A stretch of 64,000 nt of DNA from JAAXHB01 sp965214945 (GCA_965214945.1 OZ244029.1:2356001-2420000), one strand, 5' to 3'. Positions 16,111-24,944 are shown, counted from the stretch's first letter. Numbers and translations: made by a program. The notes: generated by a model from the letters alone, not told the origin.

Positions 16111-18753
16111 ATGCGAACCGTACTCGCAGTCATGGGAACCGTATTCCGCAAGCCGCGAGGACTGGCTTGCTTGCGCTGGGGGAGGGGGGTGCCGATTGCC
16201 CTTGCTCTGATCCTGGCCTTTCCAGGCCAAGGCGTCGCTCAGGGAGGCGGTGGCCACTCCGTGCACGAACCGCCAAGCGCAGCGACGCAGAAGTCGGCGC
16301 CTGATCCGGGCGAGAGAGCCGCGGCGCAGACGCGCCAGACCCCGAGGCAGACCGTTGAGGTGCCTGATCTGGCTGGCTTGGCCACGGACGCAGCGGTGCA
16401 GATGCTGCACGCTGCGGGCCTGGTGCCCGACCCATTCCGGTGGCTCACCCTGGACCCGGCCCAGGACGGCCTTGTGGATTCCTCGGGGCAGGATCCTTTG
16501 CCCGGAACCCAGGTTGCGCCGGGCAGCAGCGTCAAGTTCTTCTACGCCGAGTACGTCGACCCCGACACCGACACCCCACCCTCCACGACCACCCTGCCGC
16601 CGCCCCCGCTCGGCTTCACCGGTTCTGGCGCGGCGAGCGTGACTGTCGAGGAGAATTCGCTGGGCGACATCGGTGACTACTCCGCCACGGCCTATGACGG
16701 CAGCGATGTGACCTATTCGCTGAGCGGGGCGGATGCGGCAGCCTTCGGGGTGTTCGTCGATGACGAGTTCGGTTTGGGCGGGCTCGTCTACAACAAGCGG
16801 GTCTTCGATTTCGAGGATCCGGGCGACAAGACGCTGGAGTTCACCGTGGAGGCCACGATCGGCGCCGGGACTCTGTCCAAGGACGTGACTGTGACGGTGG
16901 GCGATGTGAACGACAACCCGGAGTTCAGCTCGGGGGCATTCGTGTGCCGTTTGGCTGAGGGCGCGGCGGCGGGCGCGGCGTGCGGGTCTTGGCCGTCGGT
17001 GGTGGCCGCCGATGACGACGGCGACAGCCTGAGCTATTCGCTGTCTGATGCGAGTCCTCTGGCGGAGTATCTCGATGTCGACCCGGCGACGGGCGCGGCG
17101 ACGCTGTCTGCTGTGGGCGCGGGCCGTCTGGACGCGGACACCTACCCGGAGTTCAGGCTGTCGTTGTGGGTCAGCGACAACAAGGACGCTGACGGCAACC
17201 CGGATGCCGAGATCGACGACCGGGCGGCGATCCGTGTGGTGGTGGAGCACATGGCGCCTTCGCTGTCGTCGCTTCATGTGCAGGACCGCTCTGAGGCGAT
17301 GTCGGTGATCTGGACGGTCTCGCCTGCGCAGGCGCGCCAGTACCAGGTGCAGTACCGCGTTGTGGGAGACCCGGATTGGGTGGATCACGACCTGACCGCC
17401 GCGGGCGCGTTGAAGGATCACGTCGGCAAGGCCTACAGCGAGATCCGCGGCCTGTACGCCGACACGCCTTACGAGATGCGCTGGTGTGAGGGCACGGCCT
17501 GTGCCGGGGGCAGCTATGAGTCCGGCGGGACTCTGCGCACCGAGGCCAAGGAGGACCTGAACGCGCCGGCTGAGATCGGCCGTGTGTGGGGGTTGTCGGT
17601 GGCGGAGAACTCCGCGCCGGGTGCCCGTGCAGGGCGGGTGTACGGCCATTCTGGCGACGGCGACAAGGTGCGCGACCTGCTGCGGTTCTGGCTGGAAGGC
17701 CCCGGGGCGGAGAACTTCGCGGTGACCACCGACGGCAACGGGGCCGAAGCGCAGATCACGACCACCGCGGCGCTGGACCACGAGACCGCGGCCTCTTACA
17801 CGCTGACGCTGCACGTGTCTGATGACCGCAGCGCCACCGGCGCCGTGGATCCCGCCAGCGACGACTCGCGGCAGGTCACGATCGCCGTCACCGACGTCGT
17901 GGAGCGGCCCGACTCGCCGATCCTGACCGCCGCGACCACAGGGACCGACAGCGTCACCTTGACCTGGACGGCGCCGTCCGCTGGGGATCGGCCCATCAGC
18001 GGCTACCGGGTCGAGTACCGCCAGCCCGGCGACGCCAAATGGGGCCACACCCGCCACATCGACGGCACCACCGTCACCATCGGCGGGCTGGCTCCGGGGA
18101 CCGTCTATCAGTTCCGCGGCATCGCCGTCACCGCCGGACGGCCCCCCACCTGGAGCGACTGGGAGACCGCGCCCAAGCTGGTGATCACCACCGAAGGCGA
18201 CAGCGCCGCCCAGACAGCCCCAGAACCGGAGACGCCCAAGACCACGGTCACGGCGACCACGCTGCCGCCCGAGACCGCCGAGCAGGAGCCTGAATCCGCT
18301 CAGCAGGCCGCGGAGCCCGAGCCCGCACCGGAGGTTGTCGAGCCCGAGCCCGCACCGGAGGTTGTCGATCCCGAGCCCGCACCGGAGGTTGTCGATCCCG
18401 AGCCCGCACCGGAGGTTGTCGATCCCGAGCCTGCACCGGAGGTTGTCGATCCCGAGCCGCCATTGGCGCCGCCGGCAGCGCCGCGCAGCCTGAGAGCCTC
18501 AGCCGGCAGTGGCTCGGTGACGCTGAACTGGGACGCCCCCGACGACCCGTCGGTCAGCGGCTATCGGATCCTGCGCAAGCTGTTCGGCTCCAACGCAGCG
18601 CTGCAGGTCTACGTCGCCAACACCGGCAGTTCCGCCACCACGTTCACGGACAGCGCCGTGGCGGCGGGCACCCGCTACGTGTACCGAGTCAAGGCGATCA
18701 ACGCCGCCGGCGTCGGGGACCGCTCCAACTACGTGCGCGTCACGCCCGGCTAG
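16111..18753 (+). CDS. Large secreted protein with PASTA, cadherin-like and FN3 domains
   Basis: An 880-residue exported protein. I chose ATG 16111 because GGAG lies ten bases upstream; the frame continues upstream to 15934 without signal-like sequence. A basic stretch followed by GVPIALALILAFPG forms the signal peptide. Then come a PASTA-like domain (TVEVPDLAGLATDAAVQML), two cadherin-type repeats (SVTVEENSLGDIGDY; VGDVNDNPEF), an FN3-like unit, another cadherin-type repeat starting GLSVAENSAPGA, an FN3 domain (TLTWTAPSAGDRPISGYRV), a Pro/Glu-rich spacer of 9-residue repeats, and a last FN3 domain. There is no sorting signal or C-terminal membrane anchor, so it is either released or held by the PASTA domain on peptidoglycan. 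An adhesion or matrix role is an inference. Confidence 0.85.
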   Translation: MRTVLAVMGTVFRKPRGLACLRWGRGVPIALALILAFPGQGVAQGGGGHSVHEPPSAATQKSAPDPGERAAAQTRQTPRQTVEVPDLAGLATDAAVQMLHAAGLVPDPFRWLTLDPAQDGLVDSSGQDPLPGTQVAPGSSVKFFYAEYVDPDTDTPPSTTTLPPPPLGFTGSGAASVTVEENSLGDIGDYSATAYDGSDVTYSLSGADAAAFGVFVDDEFGLGGLVYNKRVFDFEDPGDKTLEFTVEATIGAGTLSKDVTVTVGDVNDNPEFSSGAFVCRLAEGAAAGAACGSWPSVVAADDDGDSLSYSLSDASPLAEYLDVDPATGAATLSAVGAGRLDADTYPEFRLSLWVSDNKDADGNPDAEIDDRAAIRVVVEHMAPSLSSLHVQDRSEAMSVIWTVSPAQARQYQVQYRVVGDPDWVDHDLTAAGALKDHVGKAYSEIRGLYADTPYEMRWCEGTACAGGSYESGGTLRTEAKEDLNAPAEIGRVWGLSVAENSAPGARAGRVYGHSGDGDKVRDLLRFWLEGPGAENFAVTTDGNGAEAQITTTAALDHETAASYTLTLHVSDDRSATGAVDPASDDSRQVTIAVTDVVERPDSPILTAATTGTDSVTLTWTAPSAGDRPISGYRVEYRQPGDAKWGHTRHIDGTTVTIGGLAPGTVYQFRGIAVTAGRPPTWSDWETAPKLVITTEGDSAAQTAPEPETPKTTVTATTLPPETAEQEPESAQQAAEPEPAPEVVEPEPAPEVVDPEPAPEVVDPEPAPEVVDPEPAPEVVDPEPPLAPPAAPRSLRASAGSGSVTLNWDAPDDPSVSGYRILRKLFGSNAALQVYVANTGSSATTFTDSAVAAGTRYVYRVKAINAAGVGDRSNYVRVTPG
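18316..18450 (+). repeat. Five 27-bp tandem repeats encoding PEPAPEVVD/E
   Basis: Five nearly identical 27-base units in frame within the secreted protein gene, each encoding the nonapeptide PEPAPEVVD (or ...VVE in the first). They form a rigid acidic Pro/Glu spacer separating the penultimate and last FN3 domains. Units differ by one or two bases, pointing to recent expansion. Confidence 0.9.
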
Positions 18754-18820
18754 CCGTCGCACAGGCCAAGTGCCGCTGAGGCAGCCGCAAGCCGCCGCAG
18801 CGACAACGACAACACGACGA

Positions 18821-18857
18821 CCGGGGGTCGTCCGCAGCAGATGCGGACGACCCCCGG
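18821..18857 (+). terminator. Strong intrinsic terminator after the secreted protein gene
   Basis: A 16-base perfect stem, CCGGGGGTCGTCCGCA (18821-18836) pairing with 18842-18857, a five-base loop and a short TTT tail. It lies 68 bases after the stop and insulates the next gene pair. Confidence 0.85.
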
Positions 18858-18929
18858 TTTCGCGTCAATGGGCCGGCACAGGCGCAGGCAACCCTGCAGT
18901 CCAGCGGGCCCGGCCCAGCCGGCCGGGCC

Positions 18930-18977
18930 GGTGTAAGATAATCGCGTGCCTGGGTAGAGCCGCGATAGTCTTACACC
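18930..18977 (+). promoter_or_regulatory. Inverted-repeat operator abutting the AbiEi-like start codon
   Basis: Arms GGTGTAAGATAATCGCG (18930-18946) and its near-complement (18961-18977) match at 15 of 17 positions with a 14-base spacer. The right arm ends at the base before the ATG. It contains TAGTCT (18966-18971), a TANNNT-type -10 six bases before the ATG, and there is no SD, so a leaderless transcript repressed by its own product is plausible. Confidence 0.75.
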
Positions 18978-19700
18978 ATGTCGCACACAGCCGATATCGC
19001 CGCATGGGTCCACTCGCTCACGCCGGGGGTCTTCTTCCGCCTGGCGGACCTGCCCGCGCCCAATCCGGGCCTGGCCTCCGCAGCGATGCACCGGATGCTC
19101 GCCGCTGACGCGCCGATCGTGCAGCGGCTCGCTCCCGGGTTCTTCCTGCGCCAGCACGACGACGGCACAGAGCTGCCTTGTCGCAGCCAAGTGCAGACGG
19201 CCTTTGCTCATGCCGGAGCGGGCAGCGGGCTCGCCGGCTACACGGCAGTCAACAAGGTCGGTTGGACCACGCAGATCCCGGTTCCGACCCAGGTGTGCGT
19301 GCTGGGGCGCAGGCTGACCCCGATCGATGCCTGCATCGTCTACCTGACGCGGCACAACCCGATGCGGGTGTTGCTGACGTGGGCAGAGGTGTCGATGCTC
19401 GAAGCCGTCAGCCACTTCGAGCTGGCCGAGATCGGCTGGGCCGAGGCGCTGCGCAAAGTTCGAGAGGAGGTGTGCCTAGGCAGGCTCGGCGACGGGGCGC
19501 TCATCCGAAGAGAGCCGCTGCGCGAGGTGGCCCACACCGAGCGCGGCAAGCCTGCGGTGTTCCACGAGCGGGTGGAAGACCTCTGCGACCTGCTGCCCTC
19601 CGAGCGGACATGGCGGGACTACATCAGGGAGCGACACCCTGAGGTAGCAGCCTCAAGAGGCTGGACGGAACCACGAGAGAAGGAGTCGGCCGATGTCTGA
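18978..19700 (+). CDS. AbiEi-like type IV antitoxin
   Basis: A 240-residue protein that fits the antitoxin of an AbiE-type toxin-antitoxin system: it lies directly before, and overlaps by eight bases, a nucleotidyltransferase toxin gene. The N-terminal part (IAAWVHSLTPGVFFRLADLP and SAAMHRMLAAD) reads as a winged-helix DNA-binding domain, followed by LAGYTAVNKVGW and the C-terminal AbiEi-type region. In known systems AbiEi binds inverted repeats in its own promoter to repress the operon; a matching inverted repeat abuts this start codon. Identification rests on gene order, the DNA-binding-like N-terminus and the operator rather than on a diagnostic motif. Confidence 0.72.
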   Translation: MSHTADIAAWVHSLTPGVFFRLADLPAPNPGLASAAMHRMLAADAPIVQRLAPGFFLRQHDDGTELPCRSQVQTAFAHAGAGSGLAGYTAVNKVGWTTQIPVPTQVCVLGRRLTPIDACIVYLTRHNPMRVLLTWAEVSMLEAVSHFELAEIGWAEALRKVREEVCLGRLGDGALIRREPLREVAHTERGKPAVFHERVEDLCDLLPSERTWRDYIRERHPEVAASRGWTEPREKESADV

Positions 19701-20790
19701 CAGGCAAACCCAAGAGCCGCAAGGCCAGACAACAGGAGGGCAGCCCCATTCGCCGTCCACACCGGCGACGCCTGCGGAGCAGATCGCACAGGTCCGCCTT
19801 CCTCCTGGAGTCTCTGCCATTCAGGATGGCACAGCGCTCTCCGGGGACCCGTGGGCATTCGACAGGCTGGCGCAGCATGCGAACGCAGCGACAGGCATCG
19901 ACATCGACCGCCTGGCTCGCGACTATCACATGTTCCAGGGGCTGCGAAGGCTCGCTCTCGAATACCCGCCGGAGACGCCTGTGGGCGACGCAGGCGGCGA
20001 CGAGTCGACAGGGCTCTGGGCGTTCACGGGAGGAACCGCCCTCACGTCCGCTCATCGGGTCTGCGCTAGGTTCTCCGAGGACATCGACATCGTGTTCATC
20101 CCCTCGGTGGGAATGAGCAAGAGCAGGATCAAGAAGTTCCACAAGATCTTCCGAGTTCTGCTGATGGACGGGATCACCCAGCACGGCGTGCTGGCGGAGC
20201 CCGACCCTGTCGTGCGCCGGGATGTAACCGTGCTCAACGTCACGGTCGACGGCGTACCGGAGTTCCTGAAGTACGACATATCGCACACGGCCCCTCGCGA
20301 CTGGGGCCTGCAGACCCTCAGGGCCTCGCCGCTGCTCGGCCGCTTCGCCACGGCCGAGGACCTGTTGCGGTTCCCCGAGCTTGCCGGGTTCGGTGTGCCG
20401 ACCATTCCCACGATGGTCATCGCCGTCAACAAGATGCTGGCCCTGAACCGGCTCGCCGAGACCGGGCGCTTCGACGCCCTCGCCGACAGAGCCAGGGACG
20501 TCTACGACCTCTACTGCATCGCGGTGGTCGCCGCAGAGGCCGCCCTCGTCCGCGTCAATGTCGAGGAGCTGGCCGCGGTCCTGGCATCAGGGGGCGTTCA
20601 GCGACAAGACGCCGAGAGGCGCCCGCCCGGAGGGTTCGCCGCCGGCCTGGCCTTCACGCCCCGCACCGAAGCCTACGAGGCTCTGCGCAACGGCTACGAG
20701 AAGCGGATGCCCAGCCTGGTGTTCGACCAGAGCGCTCTTCCTTCCTTCGAGGAGGCCGTGGAGGCTGCACGGTCGCTCGACCCCCTGTAG
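19693..20790 (+). CDS. AbiEii/AbiGii-type nucleotidyltransferase toxin
   Basis: A 365-residue protein with the nucleotidyltransferase signature of the AbiEii family: GGTAL in FTGGTALTSAH (about 111) and SEDID in FSEDIDIVF (about 132), providing the metal-binding acidic residues. Later family blocks are LRASPLLGRFATAEDL and a DVYDLYCIAV motif. AbiEii toxins (such as MenT) transfer nucleotides to tRNA or other targets and give reversible growth arrest and phage abortive infection. All key residues are present so it should be active. The first 50 residues are low-complexity. Overlap with the antitoxin gene ensures coupled translation. Confidence 0.82.
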   Translation: MSDRQTQEPQGQTTGGQPHSPSTPATPAEQIAQVRLPPGVSAIQDGTALSGDPWAFDRLAQHANAATGIDIDRLARDYHMFQGLRRLALEYPPETPVGDAGGDESTGLWAFTGGTALTSAHRVCARFSEDIDIVFIPSVGMSKSRIKKFHKIFRVLLMDGITQHGVLAEPDPVVRRDVTVLNVTVDGVPEFLKYDISHTAPRDWGLQTLRASPLLGRFATAEDLLRFPELAGFGVPTIPTMVIAVNKMLALNRLAETGRFDALADRARDVYDLYCIAVVAAEAALVRVNVEELAAVLASGGVQRQDAERRPPGGFAAGLAFTPRTEAYEALRNGYEKRMPSLVFDQSALPSFEEAVEAARSLDPL

Positions 20791-20813
20791 ACGTGTCGCC
20801 TGGCGCGGCGGGG

Positions 20814-21650
20814 TCAGCCCGGGCGGGTGCCGTAGATGCCCACGAAGCTCACCATCTCGCCGGGATAGCCGCCCAGGTTGTGGGTGAGCCCGAGGCTGCG
20901 CTCGCCCGCGGGGATGCGCCGCTCTGCGGGGGCCGCGCCTCGCAGCTGAAGCCAGATCTCATAGAGCATGCGCAGGCCCGAGGCACCGACGGGGTGGCCG
21001 AATGACTTGAGGCCGCCGTCGGTGTTGACCGGCAGCCGGCCGTCGATGTCGAAGTGGCCGTCGAGCACATCGGACCAGGCCCGGCCGCGCTCGGAGAAGC
21101 CGAGGTCTTGCATCAGCACCAGCTCGGTGGGCGTGAAGCAGTCGTGCACCTCGGCGAGGGCTATCTTGCTGCGGGGGTCGCTCACGCCGGCGCAGTCGAA
21201 CACCGACAGGCGCCCGGCCACGGCAGGCATCTCGCAGATGTCGGCGGCGGCGACCTGGCGGCGGAACTGGGCCAGCGGATTGCGCGCGCCGTTGGCGTGG
21301 TTCTTCTCGGCGATCCGGGCTGCCGCGTAGCGGAGCCGGTCCTCGTCGACCCCGTAGCGCTGGGCGTAGGCGGGCAGCATTAACGAGAACTTGGCAGCCG
21401 CGGTGAGGGTGCGCTGGGTGCCGTCGCTGGGGATCGGGAAGGTATTGAGGCCCTGGTAGCCGCTGTCGGTGACCTTCTCCGCGCCCAGCGCCATGACCAC
21501 GTCGTAGGCGCCCGACGCCACCGCATAGGCAGCCTGGCGCATGGCCTCAGAACCGGTGGCGCAGTAGTTCTCCACCCGGCTGATCAGCTTGCCGTGGATC
21601 TTCAGCGGCCCGCCCATGGCCAGCCCCGAGGCCGCCGGCGGAGATGATGC
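20814..21650 (-). pseudogene. Thiolase (acetyl-CoA acetyltransferase) with N-terminal and internal deletions
   Basis: The frame encodes the middle and end of a thiolase: the nucleophile region VENYCATGSEAMRQAAY, a C-terminal HPVGASG with the catalytic His, and THNLGGYPGEMVSF. Family members have about 390 residues; here about 80 residues at the N-terminus are missing, although homology-like codons continue in frame a few residues upstream of the first ATG (SGLA before MGGPLK). A further ~60 residues are absent internally, where FDCAGVSD runs straight into PRSKIALAEVHDCFTP. The missing parts form the core fold, so I call it non-functional. The deletion sizes come from my memory of the family. 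Confidence 0.75.
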
Positions 21651-21753
21651 CTCACATTGCCACGAACACTACCGGCGCGCCCCGCCAGAGCCGGAGTCGC
21701 AGCGCCCGGCCGTCACGGGAATGGGAGGACCGAGTCCCAGAAGCCGCGCTCGG
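21618..21753. other. Junction between truncated thiolase and truncated PIN gene
   Basis: A 136-base gap in which both neighbouring genes lose their homology. It holds no gene, repeat or mobile-element end that I can see and probably marks a deletion endpoint. Confidence 0.45.
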
Positions 21754-22011
21754 TCATCTGCGTGGCAGCGACTCCGAGTCTCCGTCCTGTTGTGCTCGGC
21801 TCTCGTAGTGGCGCACGGCCTGGCGCATCTCCGACGGCAGCTCGGATCGACGAAGAGCCGTCTCCGGCAACGCCCTGTCCTCGGGGTCGTAGACGGCCAA
21901 CGGCACCTGTAGCGGCCGGCCGATCAAGTCAGCGAGGAGTTCGGCTCGTTCAACGAGAAGGAAGTACAAAAGGACGCTGGTGTCGAGGATGTGGTCGCCT
22001 TCAGACGACAC
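21754..22011 (-). pseudogene. Truncated PIN-like domain protein
   Basis: An 85-codon frame (GTG start) overlapping the 3' end of the XRE/ImmA gene by 11 bases. It begins with HILDTSVLLYFLL, which carries the first acidic residue of PIN-fold RNases, and continues PLAVYDPEDRALPETALRR and SEMRQAVRHYESRA. PIN proteins need three or four acidic residues over 120-180 residues; this one stops after about half. The break lies near the missing front of the thiolase. In other genomes such PIN-like genes accompany XRE/ImmA regulators, so this was probably the partner. It could be an unusually short active protein, but I think not. Confidence 0.6.
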
Positions 22012-23206
22012 CAGTCTCCTCGTACTCGCTGAACTCGGCCTCGAGGCCCGGCTGTTCTTGTTCTGGGCCTGTGAGCGGTTGACCGAGAATCTGCACTATG
22101 TCGGGCACGGCCAGCCCGGCAAAGGAGGCGGCAGTCGGCGGAGACATCACTTCGCTGACCACAGCCAGACGGAGCATGCGCTGGAAGGTTCTCGGGAAGC
22201 GATGTACCCGCCACCGCTCGGCGTCTTGGGCGTACTCCTCAGGGTGAATCGCATACCCCAGTGATCGGGCGAGCGACACCGGCTGCACGGAATCCTTCAA
22301 CTCGAGGTACGTGATAGGCGTGATGGCGTTCATCTGCCGCAGGCGGACCAGCGCCGTGGGCCAGGAGACCCGGAAGTAGCGCTGAATGTGGACGATGTCC
22401 ACAGCGTCGGCCAGCCGCGGACCCATCCGGGCCTCCTCCATGAACCGGCGGACGCCCTCACTGGGCATGAGGAACTCCCCGGCGAACCCATCGGCGAAAG
22501 ACTCGCGGGGGCTTCGGCCCTGCGACAGCACGCAACGGTTCGAGTCGCTGTGAAAAAGCGCGTGAGCCATCTCGTGCGTGACCGTGAACCGTCGCCGGTC
22601 AGGTGTCATGTCGAGATTGACGAGCAGCGCGAAGCCGACCTCGGGATGGTTCAGGAAGGCGCCCGACGGCGCCCTGCGAAGATCGCCGCCCAGCGGAACG
22701 TGATAGACGGTGATGCCGAGCATCTCGCACACCGGATCCAGATCGGAGATCGGTCCGGTCCCCAGCCCGAGGTGACCCCTGACCTCCTCCGCCTTGCGAC
22801 GGATGTCGTCCTTCTGGGTGAACTTGGATCTGTAGACGAACGGGCTCTGGGTCATCCCGCGGATAGGCGCATCGACAAGCCGGGCCAGCTCTGCGTAGCG
22901 GTCGAGAAACTGGATGAACTCCCGGATCCCTGGGGCCGCTCCCGGATCGACGCCGTCGTCGGCGCGCAGCATCATGCCGGCGAGATCGACCCTGGCAGGC
23001 TCGACCGAGCAGCCTTCGACGAGAGCCGTCGGCTCTACCCCGTACAGGCGGGCCAGAGCACTGACCTGGCGATCATTGGGAGATCGCGAACCGGCTTCCC
23101 AATACGACACCATGGTCCGGCTGACGCCCAGCGCAGCGCCCACGTCGTCCTGGGAGTAATGAGCGCGCGCTCTGATGCGCGCAAGCACCGAATGGCATTC
23201 GCCCAT
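22001..23206 (-). CDS. XRE-family regulator fused to ImmA/IrrE metallopeptidase
   Basis: A 401-residue protein with an N-terminal helix-turn-helix (YSQDDVGAALGVSRTMVSYWEAGSRSP, about residues 17-39) and a C-terminal ImmA/IrrE (COG2856) zinc peptidase domain with HExxH in FTVTHEMAHALFH (about 211) and a downstream Glu region (ESFADGFAGEFLMP). Such proteins act as repressors that sense a signal and cleave a partner, controlling mobile elements, toxin modules or stress genes. The next gene, overlapping it, is a truncated PIN-like protein, so this regulator may now have lost its partner. A possible operator lies 37-77 bases upstream of its ATG. Confidence 0.87.
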   Translation of the reverse strand: MGECHSVLARIRARAHYSQDDVGAALGVSRTMVSYWEAGSRSPNDRQVSALARLYGVEPTALVEGCSVEPARVDLAGMMLRADDGVDPGAAPGIREFIQFLDRYAELARLVDAPIRGMTQSPFVYRSKFTQKDDIRRKAEEVRGHLGLGTGPISDLDPVCEMLGITVYHVPLGGDLRRAPSGAFLNHPEVGFALLVNLDMTPDRRRFTVTHEMAHALFHSDSNRCVLSQGRSPRESFADGFAGEFLMPSEGVRRFMEEARMGPRLADAVDIVHIQRYFRVSWPTALVRLRQMNAITPITYLELKDSVQPVSLARSLGYAIHPEEYAQDAERWRVHRFPRTFQRMLRLAVVSEVMSPPTAASFAGLAVPDIVQILGQPLTGPEQEQPGLEAEFSEYEETGVV

Positions 23207-23242
23207 AGATCCGTGTCCTAGATCCGTCCCCTCGCAATATGC

Positions 23243-23283
23243 CTGTTGCGCACTTTCGCAGATCTTCGCTTGTTTCGCAACAG
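23243..23283. promoter_or_regulatory. Possible XRE operator
   Basis: Inverted arms CTGTTGCG (23243-23250) and CGCAACAG (23276-23283), with TTTCGCA repeated directly at 23254 and 23274. The site lies upstream of the XRE/ImmA gene and could bind its product. The rest of 23207-23564 shows no gene. Confidence 0.5.
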
Positions 23284-23564
23284 CGCCTTGGTTGCATGCC
23301 CCCTGGAGCGAGATCAGTCGGAGGGCATGGGCCGGCAGTAGTCGTGGTAGACGCTTGAGTCCATCGCCGTTTCCGCAAGGGTCTCGGGGTGAAACAGCGA
23401 CCGTTTCACCGTGTTGAGCGAGCCCAGATAAACGTGCACCGCTCTGGCCGTCCCGCTCGGAGCGGAGATGGAGATGGAGATGGCACGGATACTGCCAGTT
23501 CTGTCTCTTTGGAGCCCCCGGGGGTCATAGAGCCCTCTGTGTCGGCGAGGTCGGCAAGGTCCGC

Positions 23565-24347
23565 CTAGGCACGAGTGGGACGTCTTGGCGGCCAGGGTAC
23601 GAAGCTGCTAGTGCGCTGCACGTAGCTGGCGTAGTCGGGTCGGCGCTTGGCCATGCTGTGTTCGAGCATGGGCACACCCGAGACACGAGTAAGCAGCACG
23701 GTCATCACGATCGGGCCGATGATCCCGTAGCGTCCGGCAGTGGTCTCAGCAGCCGTCAGCCAGATGCCCCACCACACACAGAAATCGCCGAAGTAGTTCG
23801 GGTGACGCGTCCAACGCCAAAGCCCTGTGTCAAGCACACGACGCCGGTTGGCCGGATCGGCTCTGAAACGCCGTAGCTGGTTGTCGGCCACGGTCTCGAA
23901 AACCCAGCCGAACGCCCACAGAGCCACCCCGAGCCCGGCGAACAGACCGAGAGAATCGTCCGCTGAGGCAGCCAGCAGCACTGGCAGCGAAACCACCCAC
24001 ATGAGCATGCCCTGCAACCCGAACACGCTCACGAGACTGACGATCGGGAAGCGATCGCCGTGTTTGTTGCGCATGAGCCTGTAGCGAAAATCCTCGCCCC
24101 TGCCGCGGGCTCGAAACCAAAGGTGCACGGCCAGTCGCAGCCCCCAGACAGCAACGATCGCAAGCAGCAGCAGGCGCCGCCCAAGCAGGCCGTCGCCGAC
24201 GATGGCTGCAGCGGCGGCCACGAGCACGAAGCCAAGACCCCAGCCAATGTCGACGATGCTTGCGTCGCCCAGCCGCAAGCTGAGCAGCCACAGCGCCGCC
24301 ATGAAGACGCAGATAACAGCGGCAGCTGCCAGGAGCACCACGATCAT
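23565..24347 (-). CDS. DUF1295 steroid-reductase-like membrane protein
   Basis: A 260-residue polytopic membrane protein of the DUF1295 / 3-oxo-5-alpha-steroid 4-dehydrogenase-like family. It has about six membrane segments, the N-terminal DASIVDIGWGLGFV block, the cytosolic RGRGEDFRYRLMR segment and the diagnostic C-terminal region TGLWRWTRHPNYFGDFCVWWG that binds NADPH in relatives, followed by RVSGVPMLEHSMAKRRPDY. Members reduce double bonds in lipids or are isoprenylcysteine-methyltransferase-like; the substrate here is unknown. It is divergent from the antiporter operon starting at 24438. Confidence 0.88.
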   Translation of the reverse strand: MIVVLLAAAAVICVFMAALWLLSLRLGDASIVDIGWGLGFVLVAAAAAIVGDGLLGRRLLLLAIVAVWGLRLAVHLWFRARGRGEDFRYRLMRNKHGDRFPIVSLVSVFGLQGMLMWVVSLPVLLAASADDSLGLFAGLGVALWAFGWVFETVADNQLRRFRADPANRRRVLDTGLWRWTRHPNYFGDFCVWWGIWLTAAETTAGRYGIIGPIVMTVLLTRVSGVPMLEHSMAKRRPDYASYVQRTSSFVPWPPRRPTRA

Positions 24348-24437
24348 GGAGACCAGTATTGCTTCGCCCGTCGCTTCCTTCGGCTTTCGGCTGTCTCCTC
24401 GCCCCTCAGGCGGCCCCTAGCACGTACTCTGAGCCGC

Positions 24438-24944
24438 ATGAGAAACATCACCGAGACCGATCTTCCTGGCGTCGGGGTCCGCTTCGAGCTTCAGACCGAC
24501 AGCGGTCGAATAGTGGGTGTCGTCGCCCACCAGACAGGCCGACGAGACCTGCTGATCTACGACGAACAGGACCCCGACCGGGCCAGCGAAAGCGTGGAAC
24601 TCAGCGAAGACGAGGGACACACCATCGGGGAACTGCTCGGAGGCAGCCCGGTTCTGGACCGCCTCGATGACGCCATTCATCGCCTGGAGGATCTGATGAT
24701 CGCCTGGGTCCGCATCGACGACCAGTCGCCTCTGGCCAACTCGACGATCGCTGAGACCTCGCTGCGCAAGCGCACGGGCGCGGGGATTGTGGCTTTGGTT
24801 GCCGAGTCGGGGTCGATCCCGGTCCCCGGAAGAGACGAGCGCCTCGAGCCCGGCGACACCGCTGTGTTGGTCGGACTGCCCTCCGCTGTGGAGGCCGCCA
24901 CCGGGCTGTTGTGCCCGGCTTCCCCCGAAGCCTCCCAAGGGTGA
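24438..24944 (+). CDS. TrkA-C regulatory subunit of a K+/H+ antiporter (KhtT-like)
   Basis: A 168-residue cytosolic protein. The N-terminal part (ETDLPGVGVRFELQTDSGRIVGVVAH) matches the KhtT-specific domain and the C-terminal part is an RCK_C/TrkA-C domain (TSLRKRTGAGIVALVAESG, then LEPGDTAVLVGLPSAVE). The frame is open far upstream but the ATG at 24438 starts the conserved region. The GTG of the membrane subunit overlaps its stop (GTGA), so the two form a KhtTU-type potassium/proton antiporter in which this subunit gates the channel-like partner in response to nucleotide, pH or ions. Confidence 0.85.
   Translation: MRNITETDLPGVGVRFELQTDSGRIVGVVAHQTGRRDLLIYDEQDPDRASESVELSEDEGHTIGELLGGSPVLDRLDDAIHRLEDLMIAWVRIDDQSPLANSTIAETSLRKRTGAGIVALVAESGSIPVPGRDERLEPGDTAVLVGLPSAVEAATGLLCPASPEASQG

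Noticed and set aside
16105..18057. 650-codon minus-strand frame
   Set aside because: Antisense shadow of the secreted protein gene, with Arg/His/Gly-rich nonsense composition.
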